Assembly (NCBI GenBank): GCA_005879605.1
Contig: VBKE01000308.1
Location: 1-40,195 of the forward strand
Direction: 5' to 3'
From: Deltaproteobacteria bacterium
GTDB taxonomy: Bacteria > Desulfobacterota > Binatia > UBA9968
DNA: 40,195 bases
This document shows positions 32,989 to 40,195 of this stretch, one piece after another (the stretch's first letter is position 1; every line of letters begins with the position of its first letter). The notes under the pieces are model-generated. The model was not told the origin of the DNA, searched no databases, and saw only the letters and a program-made list of their open reading frames with translations. Made by a program: the position numbers and the translations under genes.

Positions 32989-34101
32989 ATGGATCAGGAA
33001 ATAATCGCCCGTCTAAGAAAGCGGATGACAGCAGACGGGTTGGACGCGATCATCGCCGTCTCACCGGAGAACGTAACCTATGTCACCGGGTTTGTGGTGC
33101 CGTCGCAGTCGCTGATGCGTTGGCGGCATGCGATCTGTGTCGTGACGGCGGACGGGCGGATCTGCATGGTGGCTATCGACATGGAGGCGACGACCGTACG
33201 GGCGCACGCGGGAATCGACGATCTGCGGATCTATCGTGAGTTTACTGAAGATCCGATGGACAAGCTCGCTGAAGCTTTGAAAGATCTCAAGCTTGACGGG
33301 AGCAAGATCGGGGTCGAAATGGAATTTCTTCCGGCCAAGGATTTTGCCACGCTGCAAAGGGTTGTTCCAAATATTCAGTGGGTCGCCGCCGATGCGATTT
33401 TCAACCAGGCCCGCCAGGTAAAAACAACTAAGGAATTAGAGCTGCTCCGTTCGCTCAGCAAACTGACGGATAAAGCGATCGGCGACACGCTCCGAGCGGC
33501 GCGAGCCGGCATGACGGAAATGGATCTAGCGGGTCTCTTGTTGAGCAATCTGCTTACCGGTGGGGCAGAGAATTACAAGCTGATGATTATCGCCTCGGGT
33601 GAGAGAAGCCAGTTTCCCAACGTCGGGCCGACCGGTCGCAAACTGCAAGCGGGCGATCTCATCCGCATGGAAATTTTCGGCCAGAAAAAGGGCTATCTCG
33701 CCGGCATCTGTCGCAGCGCCGTGGTCGGAAAGGCGACGGCAGAGCAAGAAAAAATATGGACCAACCTGATTGAATGCAAATATCTGGTCATGAGCATGAT
33801 CAAGCCGGGGGCCAAGTGCAGGGAAATTTATCAGAGGTTTCTCGAAAAGTTCAGCGAGCTGGGATTCGAACCGATTAGTTTTGTCGGTCACGGCATCGGA
33901 CTTCACCTGCACGAAGAGCCCTATATGGGACAGGACGGCGACGAAGTATTGGAAGAGGGGATGGTGGGAGCATTCGAGCCGCTGGTTTATATTCCCGGTC
34001 GCATGGGCTTGCAGAATAAAGACATGTTTTGCGTGACGAATATCGGTTGCGAACTGTTATCCGACTATACGCCCACGGATACTTTGCTGAGAGTTGGCTG
34101 A
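32989..34101 (+). CDS. M24-family (creatinase/prolidase-like) protein lacking usual metal ligands
   Basis: The 370-residue protein has the creatinase N-domain (1-140: MTADGLDAIIAVSPENVTYVTGF) and the pita-bread C-domain (145-370). Active prolidases and methionine aminopeptidases have five metal ligands. Here the DxG strand is RMEIFGQ (Glu228), the following Asp is replaced by Gly239 (GYLAGICRS), His301 (GHGIGLHLHEEP) and Glu330 (FEPLV) remain, and the last Glu is replaced by Lys344 (NKDMFCV). Loss of both Asp resembles metal-independent creatinase rather than a peptidase. It heads a four-gene operon, with only 6 bp to the MR/MLE gene, so it may cleave an amide or guanidino compound for the pathway. 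The substrate is inference. ATG 32989 has little Shine-Dalgarno. Confidence 0.85.
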   Translation: MDQEIIARLRKRMTADGLDAIIAVSPENVTYVTGFVVPSQSLMRWRHAICVVTADGRICMVAIDMEATTVRAHAGIDDLRIYREFTEDPMDKLAEALKDLKLDGSKIGVEMEFLPAKDFATLQRVVPNIQWVAADAIFNQARQVKTTKELELLRSLSKLTDKAIGDTLRAARAGMTEMDLAGLLLSNLLTGGAENYKLMIIASGERSQFPNVGPTGRKLQAGDLIRMEIFGQKKGYLAGICRSAVVGKATAEQEKIWTNLIECKYLVMSMIKPGAKCREIYQRFLEKFSELGFEPISFVGHGIGLHLHEEPYMGQDGDEVLEEGMVGAFEPLVYIPGRMGLQNKDMFCVTNIGCELLSDYTPTDTLLRVG

Positions 34102-34107
34102 GACACG

Positions 34108-35265
34108 ATGAAGATTACGAAGATCGAGACTATTCCGATCCGCTTGCCGACCCGGAGAGTTCATCAATGGGCGAGTTTGACGACACCTATCGGCGTTTAC
34201 GTGATCATAAGATTACACACGGACGAGGCTGTCGTTGGCCTTGGCGAGGCGCCGGTGCTGAAAGATTGGGGCGGTGACCACGGGAAATATTATGGTGAGA
34301 CGCCGCAGACAACGGCGCACATCATCAACGATATCCTCGCGCCGGCATTAACGGGCCAGGATCCTCGGCGGATCGAGGCCGTTCACGCCCTCATGGACAA
34401 GAGCGTGAAAGGTTATCCCTACTGCAAGGCTGCGATCGATGCGGCGCTGTACGACGTCGTGGGGAAGGCTATGAATGTGCCTGTCTATCAGTTGCTCGGC
34501 GGGTGCTTTCGCGACCGCGTACCTATTGCCCACAGTCTTGGCTTGATGGAGATTGAAAACGCTGTTGAAGAAGCGCTCAAGGCAAAGGGCGAGGGAGTCA
34601 AAACTATCAAGCTCAAAGGCGGTGTGGATCCCAAGCGAGACGTGAAGTTGATTCGACAAATGCGCAAGGCGTTGGGACCGGACACTAAAATCTGTGTGGA
34701 TGCAAATCAAGGTTATCCGACGGCTAAACTCGCCGTTCAGGTGACCAAGGCAATGGAAGAATACGATCTGCTCTATATGGAACAACCGGTGGAGGGCATC
34801 GATCAGATGGCCGAAGTCGCAAAGCGAGTCGACACACCGATCATGGCCGACGAGAGCGCATGGACAGCGCACGATGTTCTTGAAATTGCGCAGAAGAAGG
34901 CTGCGGATGTCATTTCAATCTACACCACCAAACCCGGCGGAATTTTCAAGGCGAAAAAAGTTGCGGCTGTGGCCGAAGCGGCAGGACTCCAATGCAACGT
35001 CAACGGCTCCGTGGAGACCGGGGTCGGCAACGCGGCAAATCTTCACCTGGCGGCATCGACGGGAGTCGTCACCCTCGGCTGCGTCGTGCCGGTTTCCACT
35101 CCGAAAGGCAAAGGCAAAAAAGGCATCGCCGGGATTTATTACCAGGATGACATCATTACCGAAGCCTTCGATTTTGCCGAGGGTGATATTCTCATCTCTT
35201 CCAAGCCTGGCTTGGGCATCGAGTTGGATGAGGACAAACTCAAACACTACCGGCTCGATTCTTAA
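34108..35265 (+). CDS. Mandelate racemase/muconate lactonizing enzyme-family protein (enolase superfamily)
   Basis: The 385-residue enzyme has the capping domain (1-125) and the beta-barrel domain with all catalytic positions: Lys168 and Lys170 in TIKLKGG, metal ligands Asp198 (VDANQGY), Glu225 (MEQPVEG) and Asp248 (ADESAW), and Lys275 (YTTKPGG). The KxK...D/E/D...K arrangement is of the muconate-lactonizing/dipeptide-epimerase/NSAR subgroup, not mandelate racemase. It removes a proton alpha to a carboxylate to give racemisation, lactonisation or elimination. It lies 6 bp after the M24 gene and 12 bp before the opine-dehydrogenase-like gene, and is part of one operon. The exact substrate cannot be told by reading. 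Confidence 0.92.
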   Translation: MKITKIETIPIRLPTRRVHQWASLTTPIGVYVIIRLHTDEAVVGLGEAPVLKDWGGDHGKYYGETPQTTAHIINDILAPALTGQDPRRIEAVHALMDKSVKGYPYCKAAIDAALYDVVGKAMNVPVYQLLGGCFRDRVPIAHSLGLMEIENAVEEALKAKGEGVKTIKLKGGVDPKRDVKLIRQMRKALGPDTKICVDANQGYPTAKLAVQVTKAMEEYDLLYMEQPVEGIDQMAEVAKRVDTPIMADESAWTAHDVLEIAQKKAADVISIYTTKPGGIFKAKKVAAVAEAAGLQCNVNGSVETGVGNAANLHLAASTGVVTLGCVVPVSTPKGKGKKGIAGIYYQDDIITEAFDFAEGDILISSKPGLGIELDEDKLKHYRLDS

Positions 35266-35277
35266 GACGCGGTTTTC

Positions 35278-36384
35278 ATGTCGATCCGTAAGATAGCAGT
35301 TCTCGGTGCCGGTAACGGCGGCTGCGCCGCCGCGGCTGATCTCACGTTGCGAGGCTACGAGGTTCGACTCTTTTCGCGCTCCGAGAGCACTTTGATGCCC
35401 ATCCACAAGCGTGGCGGCATCGAGCTTGTCGAAAATGGCCAAGAAAAATTTGCCGTCCCCTTCTTCGTCAGCTCCCATTTGCCGCCGGTCGTGAGTGACG
35501 TTGATTTGATCATCATCGCTGTGCCCGCTGTGGCGCATGACTATTTGGCCAAGAGTCTGGCGCCATACCTTTGCGACGGTCAGCGTATTCTCCTTACCCC
35601 AGGGCACACCGGCGGCTCGCTCCACTTTACAAATGTTCTGCGCGCTACCGGTGCCAAAGCAAGCTTCGGGCTGTGTGAGACCGTCACACTGCCGTATATT
35701 TGCCGCATGGTCGCGTCCGCGCGCGTGGAAATTTATCGCCGCACGACAAATCTTCGCTGCGCCGCCTTTCCTGGGCAATATACCGAGAGCCTCGTCAAGG
35801 AAATTCAGCAGGTTTTTCCCAACGTTGTTCTCGCCGAAAACGTGCTGGAAACCGGCTTGTCGAATATCAATGCGATCATGCATCCCGCCGGTATGCTCGG
35901 AAACCTGGGTTGGATCGAGAAGACCGGAGGAGATTTCTACTATTATCGGGATGGGATCACTCCCGCCATCGCGGCCTGGATCGAGGCAATCGATCGGGAG
36001 CGATTGGGAATTGTTAAGTGCCTGGGACTAAAACCACTTCGCTTTATCGATATTTTTTACAGCGCCGGTCTGGCTTCAAATGAAGCTCGCGCCAGCGGCT
36101 CGGTTTATCGAGCCATCAGCGAGAGCGAACCCAACCGGACGATCAAAGCTCCGAGCACTCCGGATCATCGTTACATTAAAGAGGACGTCGGCTACGGGCT
36201 CGTACCTATGGCGGACATCGCGCGATTGCTCGGGGTGAAAACGCCTGTCATGAATAGCCTGATTACTCTGGCTTCGGTGGCTAGTCGCACGGATTATCGA
36301 AGGGAAGGACTGACTCTCGAGAAGATGGGATTGGCAGGGGTTCGGCGGGAGGATTTGCCGAAAATCCTGGGAGCGGGGTTCTAG
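35278..36384 (+). CDS. NAD/NADP octopine/nopaline dehydrogenase-family protein
   Basis: The 368-residue protein has an N-terminal Rossmann domain with VLGAGNGGCAAAADL at 8-22, a middle DLIIIAVPAVAHDYLA segment and the octopine dehydrogenase C-domain with the NINAIMHPAGML segment near 201, whose His is the catalytic residue of opine dehydrogenases. Such enzymes join or split an amino acid and an alpha-keto acid by reductive secondary-amine formation. In catabolic clusters they can also act on other N-substituted or hydroxy acids. It lies 12 bp from both neighbours in the four-gene operon, so it likely handles an amine intermediate made upstream. Function is inference beyond the family call. 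Confidence 0.9.
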   Translation: MSIRKIAVLGAGNGGCAAAADLTLRGYEVRLFSRSESTLMPIHKRGGIELVENGQEKFAVPFFVSSHLPPVVSDVDLIIIAVPAVAHDYLAKSLAPYLCDGQRILLTPGHTGGSLHFTNVLRATGAKASFGLCETVTLPYICRMVASARVEIYRRTTNLRCAAFPGQYTESLVKEIQQVFPNVVLAENVLETGLSNINAIMHPAGMLGNLGWIEKTGGDFYYYRDGITPAIAAWIEAIDRERLGIVKCLGLKPLRFIDIFYSAGLASNEARASGSVYRAISESEPNRTIKAPSTPDHRYIKEDVGYGLVPMADIARLLGVKTPVMNSLITLASVASRTDYRREGLTLEKMGLAGVRREDLPKILGAGF

Positions 36385-36396
36385 GAAGGAGAGCTC

Positions 36397-37380
36397 ATGC
36401 GGCTGGGGCTTTGCTTTGATGGTTTCTATTCCATCCAGGAGATGATCGAGCTGGCGGAGTTAGCCGACGAAACCGGTATGGACTCGATTTGGATGTCCGA
36501 TCATCTGTGCTTTCGGGATTCTCTTACGACATCCATGGCGCTTCTGGCCAAAACTCAAAAGATTAAAGTCGCGCCTGCGCCGATGAGTCCCTACTCGCGC
36601 CAGCCGATTATCTCCGCCATGTCCATTGCAACCATGGAAGAGTTTGCTCCAGGGAGAGTCATTGCCAGTCCCGGAACGGGCAACGCGGCGGCTTTAAAGG
36701 AAGCAGGGATAGAATCGCCCAGGCCGCTCAAAACCATGCGCGAATATGTCGAGATCTTAAGGCGGTTGTTGAGCGGCGAGACGGTAAATTTTCAAGGAGA
36801 AGTATTTCAGATAAACGGCGCGAAGATGGGCTTCGTACCGTCGCGGCCGATCAAAATGTATTTGACGGCGGTCCGCCCGCCCATGCTCCGACTCGGGGGC
36901 GAGATCGGTGATGGCGTACTGCTGTCGGCCGGCTGCGCGCCGGCCTATATCGCTCGATGCGTCAGTGAGATCAGGAAGGGAGCAGAGAAAGCAGGCAAAT
37001 CGTCGACCGACAGAGACGTCGCCGGGTTTGTCACCGCGTCCGTTTCTGAAGATCCACGCGAGGCGATCGAGGCGAACAAAATGTTTTTAGCGTACATTTT
37101 TCGCAATACGCACCACGCGGAGAACATCCGCTTGGGCGGCGGAAAGGTCGATCAAGAAGGACTCGCTGTGGCGGTGGGGAAGCGCGACTGGGACGCGGCC
37201 AAGAAATACATCACTGACGAAGTCGTCCGGGCGCATTCGGTCGCGGGCACGCCGAATGAATGCCGTCAACAGTTGGAGTCCTTCATCAACGGCGGATTGA
37301 ATCTACCCGTTCTTCTTCCCATGGGAACACAAGAAGCGAGGAAACAAGTGATACGGATGGCTCGCGAGGTTGTCGGTTGA
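36397..37380 (+). CDS. LLM-class flavin-dependent oxidoreductase (luciferase-like)
   Basis: The 327-residue enzyme folds as a luciferase-like TIM barrel. The start, RLGLCFDGFYSIQEMIELAELADETGMDSIWMSDH, is that of F420- or FMN-dependent members such as methylene-H4MPT reductase-like proteins. Further matches are GTGNAAALKEAGI, RPIKMYLTAVRPPMLRLGGEIGDGVL and the C-terminal TPNECRQQLESFINGG. It may use FMN or F420 for a monooxygenation or reduction; the cofactor is not decided. ATG 36397 has AGGAGAG 4-5 nt upstream. It is the last gene of the catabolic operon. Confidence 0.9.
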   Translation: MRLGLCFDGFYSIQEMIELAELADETGMDSIWMSDHLCFRDSLTTSMALLAKTQKIKVAPAPMSPYSRQPIISAMSIATMEEFAPGRVIASPGTGNAAALKEAGIESPRPLKTMREYVEILRRLLSGETVNFQGEVFQINGAKMGFVPSRPIKMYLTAVRPPMLRLGGEIGDGVLLSAGCAPAYIARCVSEIRKGAEKAGKSSTDRDVAGFVTASVSEDPREAIEANKMFLAYIFRNTHHAENIRLGGGKVDQEGLAVAVGKRDWDAAKKYITDEVVRAHSVAGTPNECRQQLESFINGGLNLPVLLPMGTQEARKQVIRMAREVVG

Positions 37381-37487
37381 CGGCTCCATTTTGTCCAATC
37401 GCACTCCTTCGGTCTAAATGAAATCGGCGTATTGTCTCGCGCTCGCTGCACCTTGCTTATGACCGGTTTGCTGTTTACCTTGTCATA

Positions 37488-38213
37488 ATGAATGTCCCTT
37501 CGGTAACTTTGAACCACGAGTCCCGCCGGGGAGCCAGCGGCGATAGATCAACTCTATGGAAGAGTTTGATTGTGGTCCTGCCGCTGCTTGCGCTGCCGGC
37601 GCTCTGGCGCTGGACGCCGCTGAATCAGTGGATCAATTTTGCAACGATCGTCGATTGGCAAGACTCCGTGAGGAGCAACCCGGCGGCCCCGTACTGGGTT
37701 GTCGGCGGCTATGTTCTGGCGAGCCTGGTTTTCTTTCCCGTGATCCTGCTGAATCTCGCGACCATCTTCACGTTCGGTCCGATCTGGGGCAATGCTTACG
37801 GCCTTGCTGGGTGGCTTTTGAGCGCTGGAATGGGCTATGGAATGGGCCGTGTCTTCGGCCAAGATAGGATGCGAAAAACCGCTTCGGCTTACTTTGAGCG
37901 GTTTTTAGAGCGGGTGGGACGGCATGGTTTTCTGGCGGTTCTTGCCGTACGGATATTGCCGGTCGCTCCGTTCACTCTGATCAACCTTTTTGTCGGTGCC
38001 TCGGGCATCCGGTTTTGGCAATTTTTCTGCGCCACTCTGCTTGGTCGGCTTCCAGGAATCGTGACGTTGACCCTCTTCGGTTTTCAAATTGAAAACATGT
38101 TGCGCAAACCCGTGTTCGGCGGCCTTATCCTGCTGGCTCTTGCGCTCGTGCTGGCGCTCATGGCGGCCATTTGGTTGCTGAAGTATTTTGGCTCGCAGGG
38201 GCGGCGCGGCTGA
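37488..38213 (+). CDS. VTT-domain (TVP38/TMEM64-like) membrane protein
   Basis: The 241-residue integral membrane protein has about five helices. The VTT/SNARE-associated core is seen in FFPVILLNLATIFTFGPIWG, NAYGLAGWLLSAGMGYGMGR, and GFLAVLAVRILPVAPFTLIN. The family scrambles or transports phospholipid-related compounds, or supports membrane homeostasis; no specific role can be given. The start is ATG 37488, 107 bp after the LLM gene. Its frame continues past the TGA stop for 46 codons with lysine/arginine-rich sequence to TGA 38352-38354, without a start codon, which is worth noting but probably untranslated. Confidence 0.87.
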   Translation: MNVPSVTLNHESRRGASGDRSTLWKSLIVVLPLLALPALWRWTPLNQWINFATIVDWQDSVRSNPAAPYWVVGGYVLASLVFFPVILLNLATIFTFGPIWGNAYGLAGWLLSAGMGYGMGRVFGQDRMRKTASAYFERFLERVGRHGFLAVLAVRILPVAPFTLINLFVGASGIRFWQFFCATLLGRLPGIVTLTLFGFQIENMLRKPVFGGLILLALALVLALMAAIWLLKYFGSQGRRG

Positions 38214-38232
38214 CTTCAGCGCGATCTCAATT

Positions 38233-38250
38233 GTTTCCCTAACGGGAAAC
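38233..38250. terminator. Possible weak terminator hairpin between convergent genes
   Basis: A perfect 7-bp stem GTTTCCC (38233-38239) and GGGAAAC (38244-38250) with a TAAC loop lies 19 bp after the stop of the VTT protein and between two convergent genes. Neither side has a U-run, so it would be a weak or factor-dependent terminator. It may instead be a chance palindrome. Confidence 0.35.
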
Positions 38251-38366
38251 GCGAAAAGCTCGAAGATCCGTTCGAAAAGTCCCCGCGAGTTCGAAAGCGG
38301 AAGGATGAGAAGAGTAAAAAGCAGAAGGTCGCGCGCGGCAAGACGACGAGTTGAAGGAACGAGAGT

Positions 38367-40073
38367 CTATTCGGGAAGAGTGTAGCGCTTCTCGACCAGT
38401 TCTTTGATGAGCCGGCGGCTCTCAGGAGCGGACAGCTCCGGCGCTGCTTCGATCTTGGAAGTTTCGTCTGCGAGTTTGTCATCTTTGATCGCTTCTCTGA
38501 ACCACCGGGAATAATCCCCTTGACGAAGGTGGTGTAGCCAGGTGTCATCATCGATGCCTTCGGCGATTTGAATAAACAAGATCAGATTTTGCGCGCGTAG
38601 ATTTAGACGATGTCCAGGTCCTCTGAAATAAAAGCTGCGGTTCTCAGGCAGCTCGCCCTCAGCGTACTTCCTCTGGTGACGCCGACGCTGCGTGCGGTTC
38701 GGCGCGATGCTGAAGGCGAACGGCGGCGCGCCTTTCGCGCGCGACCAAAAGAGCGCTTCGCCTCTTTTTAAAGTTTGGGGTCCGCCCGACGGGGGAATTT
38801 CGCCGACCGCCTTACAAAAATTCTTTAGAGTCGCTCTGAAATCCTCACCGAAAGCTATCAAGGTGTCCACAGTTTGGAGGGCCGTTGAGATCAGCTTTTC
38901 CGGCTGGACAGTTATAAAAATGATTCGATCGATTATTTGGGGTAAGGTGAGAACCGTCGCGTCCCATGAAGAAGGAAGAACGTGGTGAGCTTCGTCGAGT
39001 ACGATCCAGTGGGGGCGGCCGGTCTGGGCTCGCATCTCTTGGAGACGAGACAGAAGCGAATGCAAAAAAGCGGGCCTGTCCGCTAAACCGAGGCTTACCA
39101 GGTTAACAACAACATTGTTGTCAGGCTCTTCCAAGACCCGCAGGATTTCTTCGATCTGGGGGACCTGGCGACTGTTGCCGAGCGCAATGGCTCCCTCGAA
39201 AGATTCGTAGTCGCCTTCGGGGTCAACCACGCAAAACTGATATTGGGCTTCAGCGAGTCGCTCTAGAAATCCGGTGGCCAAAGTCGATTTGCCACTGCCC
39301 GAAGAGCCCGCCAGCAGGAGGTTTTTGCTATAGGGCGAAAGCTTCACCTCGCGACCGTCCTGCGTTCCCAAAAGGAGATGCCGGCGGGTGAGCCGTTCAT
39401 CTCTTGATTTCAGATCGGAATCCAACAATTCCTCAATGAGCTCTATGACCCCTTCGCCATTTTCATGGTTGGTGACAAGATCGGCCCGCTCGCGCAGGGT
39501 TGGAAGGGCGTTGCTCACCGCTACCGAGCATTCGCAAAGCGTCAAAAAGGCGAAATCATTTTCTGCGTCCCCGATGCCAACGACATTATGAGGCGACAAT
39601 TTCAGATCGTGAAGCGCTGCGACGAGACCGGTCGCCTTATTAACTCCACTCGGTAACAGCATGACGGCGCCTTTATTGAAGATGAGCTGATATTCCAATC
39701 CGAGATCACTGATGACTTGAAGCAACGCGGTATCGTAGGACCGGTCAGTAGAAACGATCCGGCGTCCGCGCGAAAACGGGATGGCCCGTTCACGCAGAGC
39801 ATTTATAAAATCTTCCGGCGGCTCATCTGCCAACAATTTTTCTTCTTTGGTTGCCGGGGAATAGAGCAAAATACCATTTTCAGCGACCACGCGACTAAAT
39901 AAGTCGATGACCGGACATACGGTGATCAGATCGTCAAATTCCCGCCCGGTAACGAGGATCAGCTTGCGGCCCGACGCCACCAGCTTTTCTAAGGCGGTGA
40001 TTGTTGGGTTTTTTATCTGGCCTCGATGAACCAAGGTTTCGTCGAAATCACAGGCGAGCGCTAGATATCGCAT
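38367..40073 (-). CDS. Fusion of a HAD-IIB phosphatase and a HerA/DUF87-like ATPase
   Basis: This is a 568-residue two-part protein. Residues 1-220 form a Cof/sucrose-phosphate-phosphatase-like HAD-IIB unit: nucleophile Asp9 and Asp11 in ACDFDETL, motif 2 Thr in ILVTGRE, Lys145 in GVNKATG, and motif 4 GIGDAENDFAFL (166-177). Residues 235-470 form a P-loop ATPase: Walker A GSSGSGKST (256-264) and Walker B IVLDEAHH (357-364), with a DPEGDYE segment near 284 typical of HerA/DUF87-type DNA-pumping or remodelling ATPases. The tail is helical, with a WLHHLRQGDYSRWFREAIKD-type region. ATG 40073 gives the natural HAD start; the open frame continues upstream beyond it. Function is unknown: perhaps ATPase control of, or by, a sugar-phosphate-like signal. 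Confidence 0.88.
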   Translation of the reverse strand: MRYLALACDFDETLVHRGQIKNPTITALEKLVASGRKLILVTGREFDDLITVCPVIDLFSRVVAENGILLYSPATKEEKLLADEPPEDFINALRERAIPFSRGRRIVSTDRSYDTALLQVISDLGLEYQLIFNKGAVMLLPSGVNKATGLVAALHDLKLSPHNVVGIGDAENDFAFLTLCECSVAVSNALPTLRERADLVTNHENGEGVIELIEELLDSDLKSRDERLTRRHLLLGTQDGREVKLSPYSKNLLLAGSSGSGKSTLATGFLERLAEAQYQFCVVDPEGDYESFEGAIALGNSRQVPQIEEILRVLEEPDNNVVVNLVSLGLADRPAFLHSLLSRLQEMRAQTGRPHWIVLDEAHHVLPSSWDATVLTLPQIIDRIIFITVQPEKLISTALQTVDTLIAFGEDFRATLKNFCKAVGEIPPSGGPQTLKRGEALFWSRAKGAPPFAFSIAPNRTQRRRHQRKYAEGELPENRSFYFRGPGHRLNLRAQNLILFIQIAEGIDDDTWLHHLRQGDYSRWFREAIKDDKLADETSKIEAAPELSAPESRRLIKELVEKRYTLPE

Positions 40074-40195
40074 GATGAGAAACCGAGCAAGCAAAATGCC
40101 AGGAAAATTTGAAACGATTCCATTTGTCCCAATTCTGAAGGCATCACCATTGTACCAAATTGTGAACAATGGGGATTTTAACCGACAAAGCATCT

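Noticed and set aside
22761..38213. TGA read as an amino acid throughout this genome, suggested by two frames that continue past TGA
   Set aside because: Many genes here end at TGA exactly where their families end and overlap the next start (for example 21318-21321 and 37378-37380), so TGA is a normal stop.
38188..38385. Arginine-rich small ORF overlapping the VTT gene end
   Set aside because: It is an out-of-frame reading of the same purine-rich stretch, with no start signal and no recognisable fold.

Overview
The window looks like a chromosomal piece of an uncultured, free-living, Gram-negative-type soil, sediment or groundwater bacterium. By eye the G+C content is in the mid-to-high fifties. 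The gene mix points to lineages such as Binatota, other former 'Deltaproteobacteria', Rokubacteria or Tectomicrobia, but nothing in the sequence fixes the phylum. That mix is large sensor kinases, TRAP-TAXI and ABC binding proteins, a TPP enzyme, MR/MLE, LLM-flavin and opine-dehydrogenase-type enzymes, and a YdeP-like molybdenum enzyme. I see no rRNA, tRNA, CRISPR array, phage module or insertion sequence.

Region 1 (1-8395, minus strand) is a signalling island. It holds a PAS protein cut by the window edge, a MASE1/CHASE hybrid histidine kinase whose receiver part is broken by a small deletion plus frameshift, a protein of two receiver domains with no output domain, and a NarL-type response regulator translationally coupled to its own sensor kinase. 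Just upstream of that kinase (8419-8555) is a compact regulatory unit: a near-consensus promoter, a structured leader of about 100 nt and a strong intrinsic terminator that ends only about 24 nt before the kinase start codon. This is the best candidate for an undescribed regulatory element here.

Region 2 (8631-20252, mostly plus) carries a family-5 uracil-DNA glycosylase overlapping a large FAD/Fe-S oxidase, a secreted ComEA-like helix-hairpin-helix protein, a PLP enzyme of the threonine synthase type, a TAXI binding protein without a signal peptide, a YfcG-like glutathione transferase, a TPP-dependent enzyme and a small cupin. Two broken genes lie in between.

Region 3 (20374-25093, minus) is a tight five-gene operon: a nitrate-reductase-associated protein, a YdeP/FdhF-type molybdopterin oxidoreductase, a type II haloacid dehalogenase, a CPBP intramembrane protease and an NAD-dependent epimerase. 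The oxidoreductase frame contains an in-frame TGA, yet beyond it the frame runs through a recognisable C-terminal domain to a 4-nt overlap with the next gene.

Region 4 (25280-32815) holds small genes on the plus strand (cupin, membrane protein, two hypotheticals, GNAT, then a flavin reductase/VOC/YdhR-like cassette). On the minus strand it has an endonuclease/exonuclease/phosphatase protein, an aldehyde dehydrogenase, an intrinsic terminator, an ABC-type solute-binding protein and a multiply frameshifted hydrolase remnant.

Region 5 (32989-38213, plus) is a compact catabolic operon (creatinase-like M24 protein, MR/MLE enolase-superfamily enzyme, opine-dehydrogenase-like oxidoreductase, LLM flavin oxidoreductase), followed by a VTT/TVP38-type membrane protein. 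The window ends with a minus-strand fusion of a HAD-IIB phosphatase to a HerA/DUF87-like ATPase. All family calls come from reading motifs; no database search was run.
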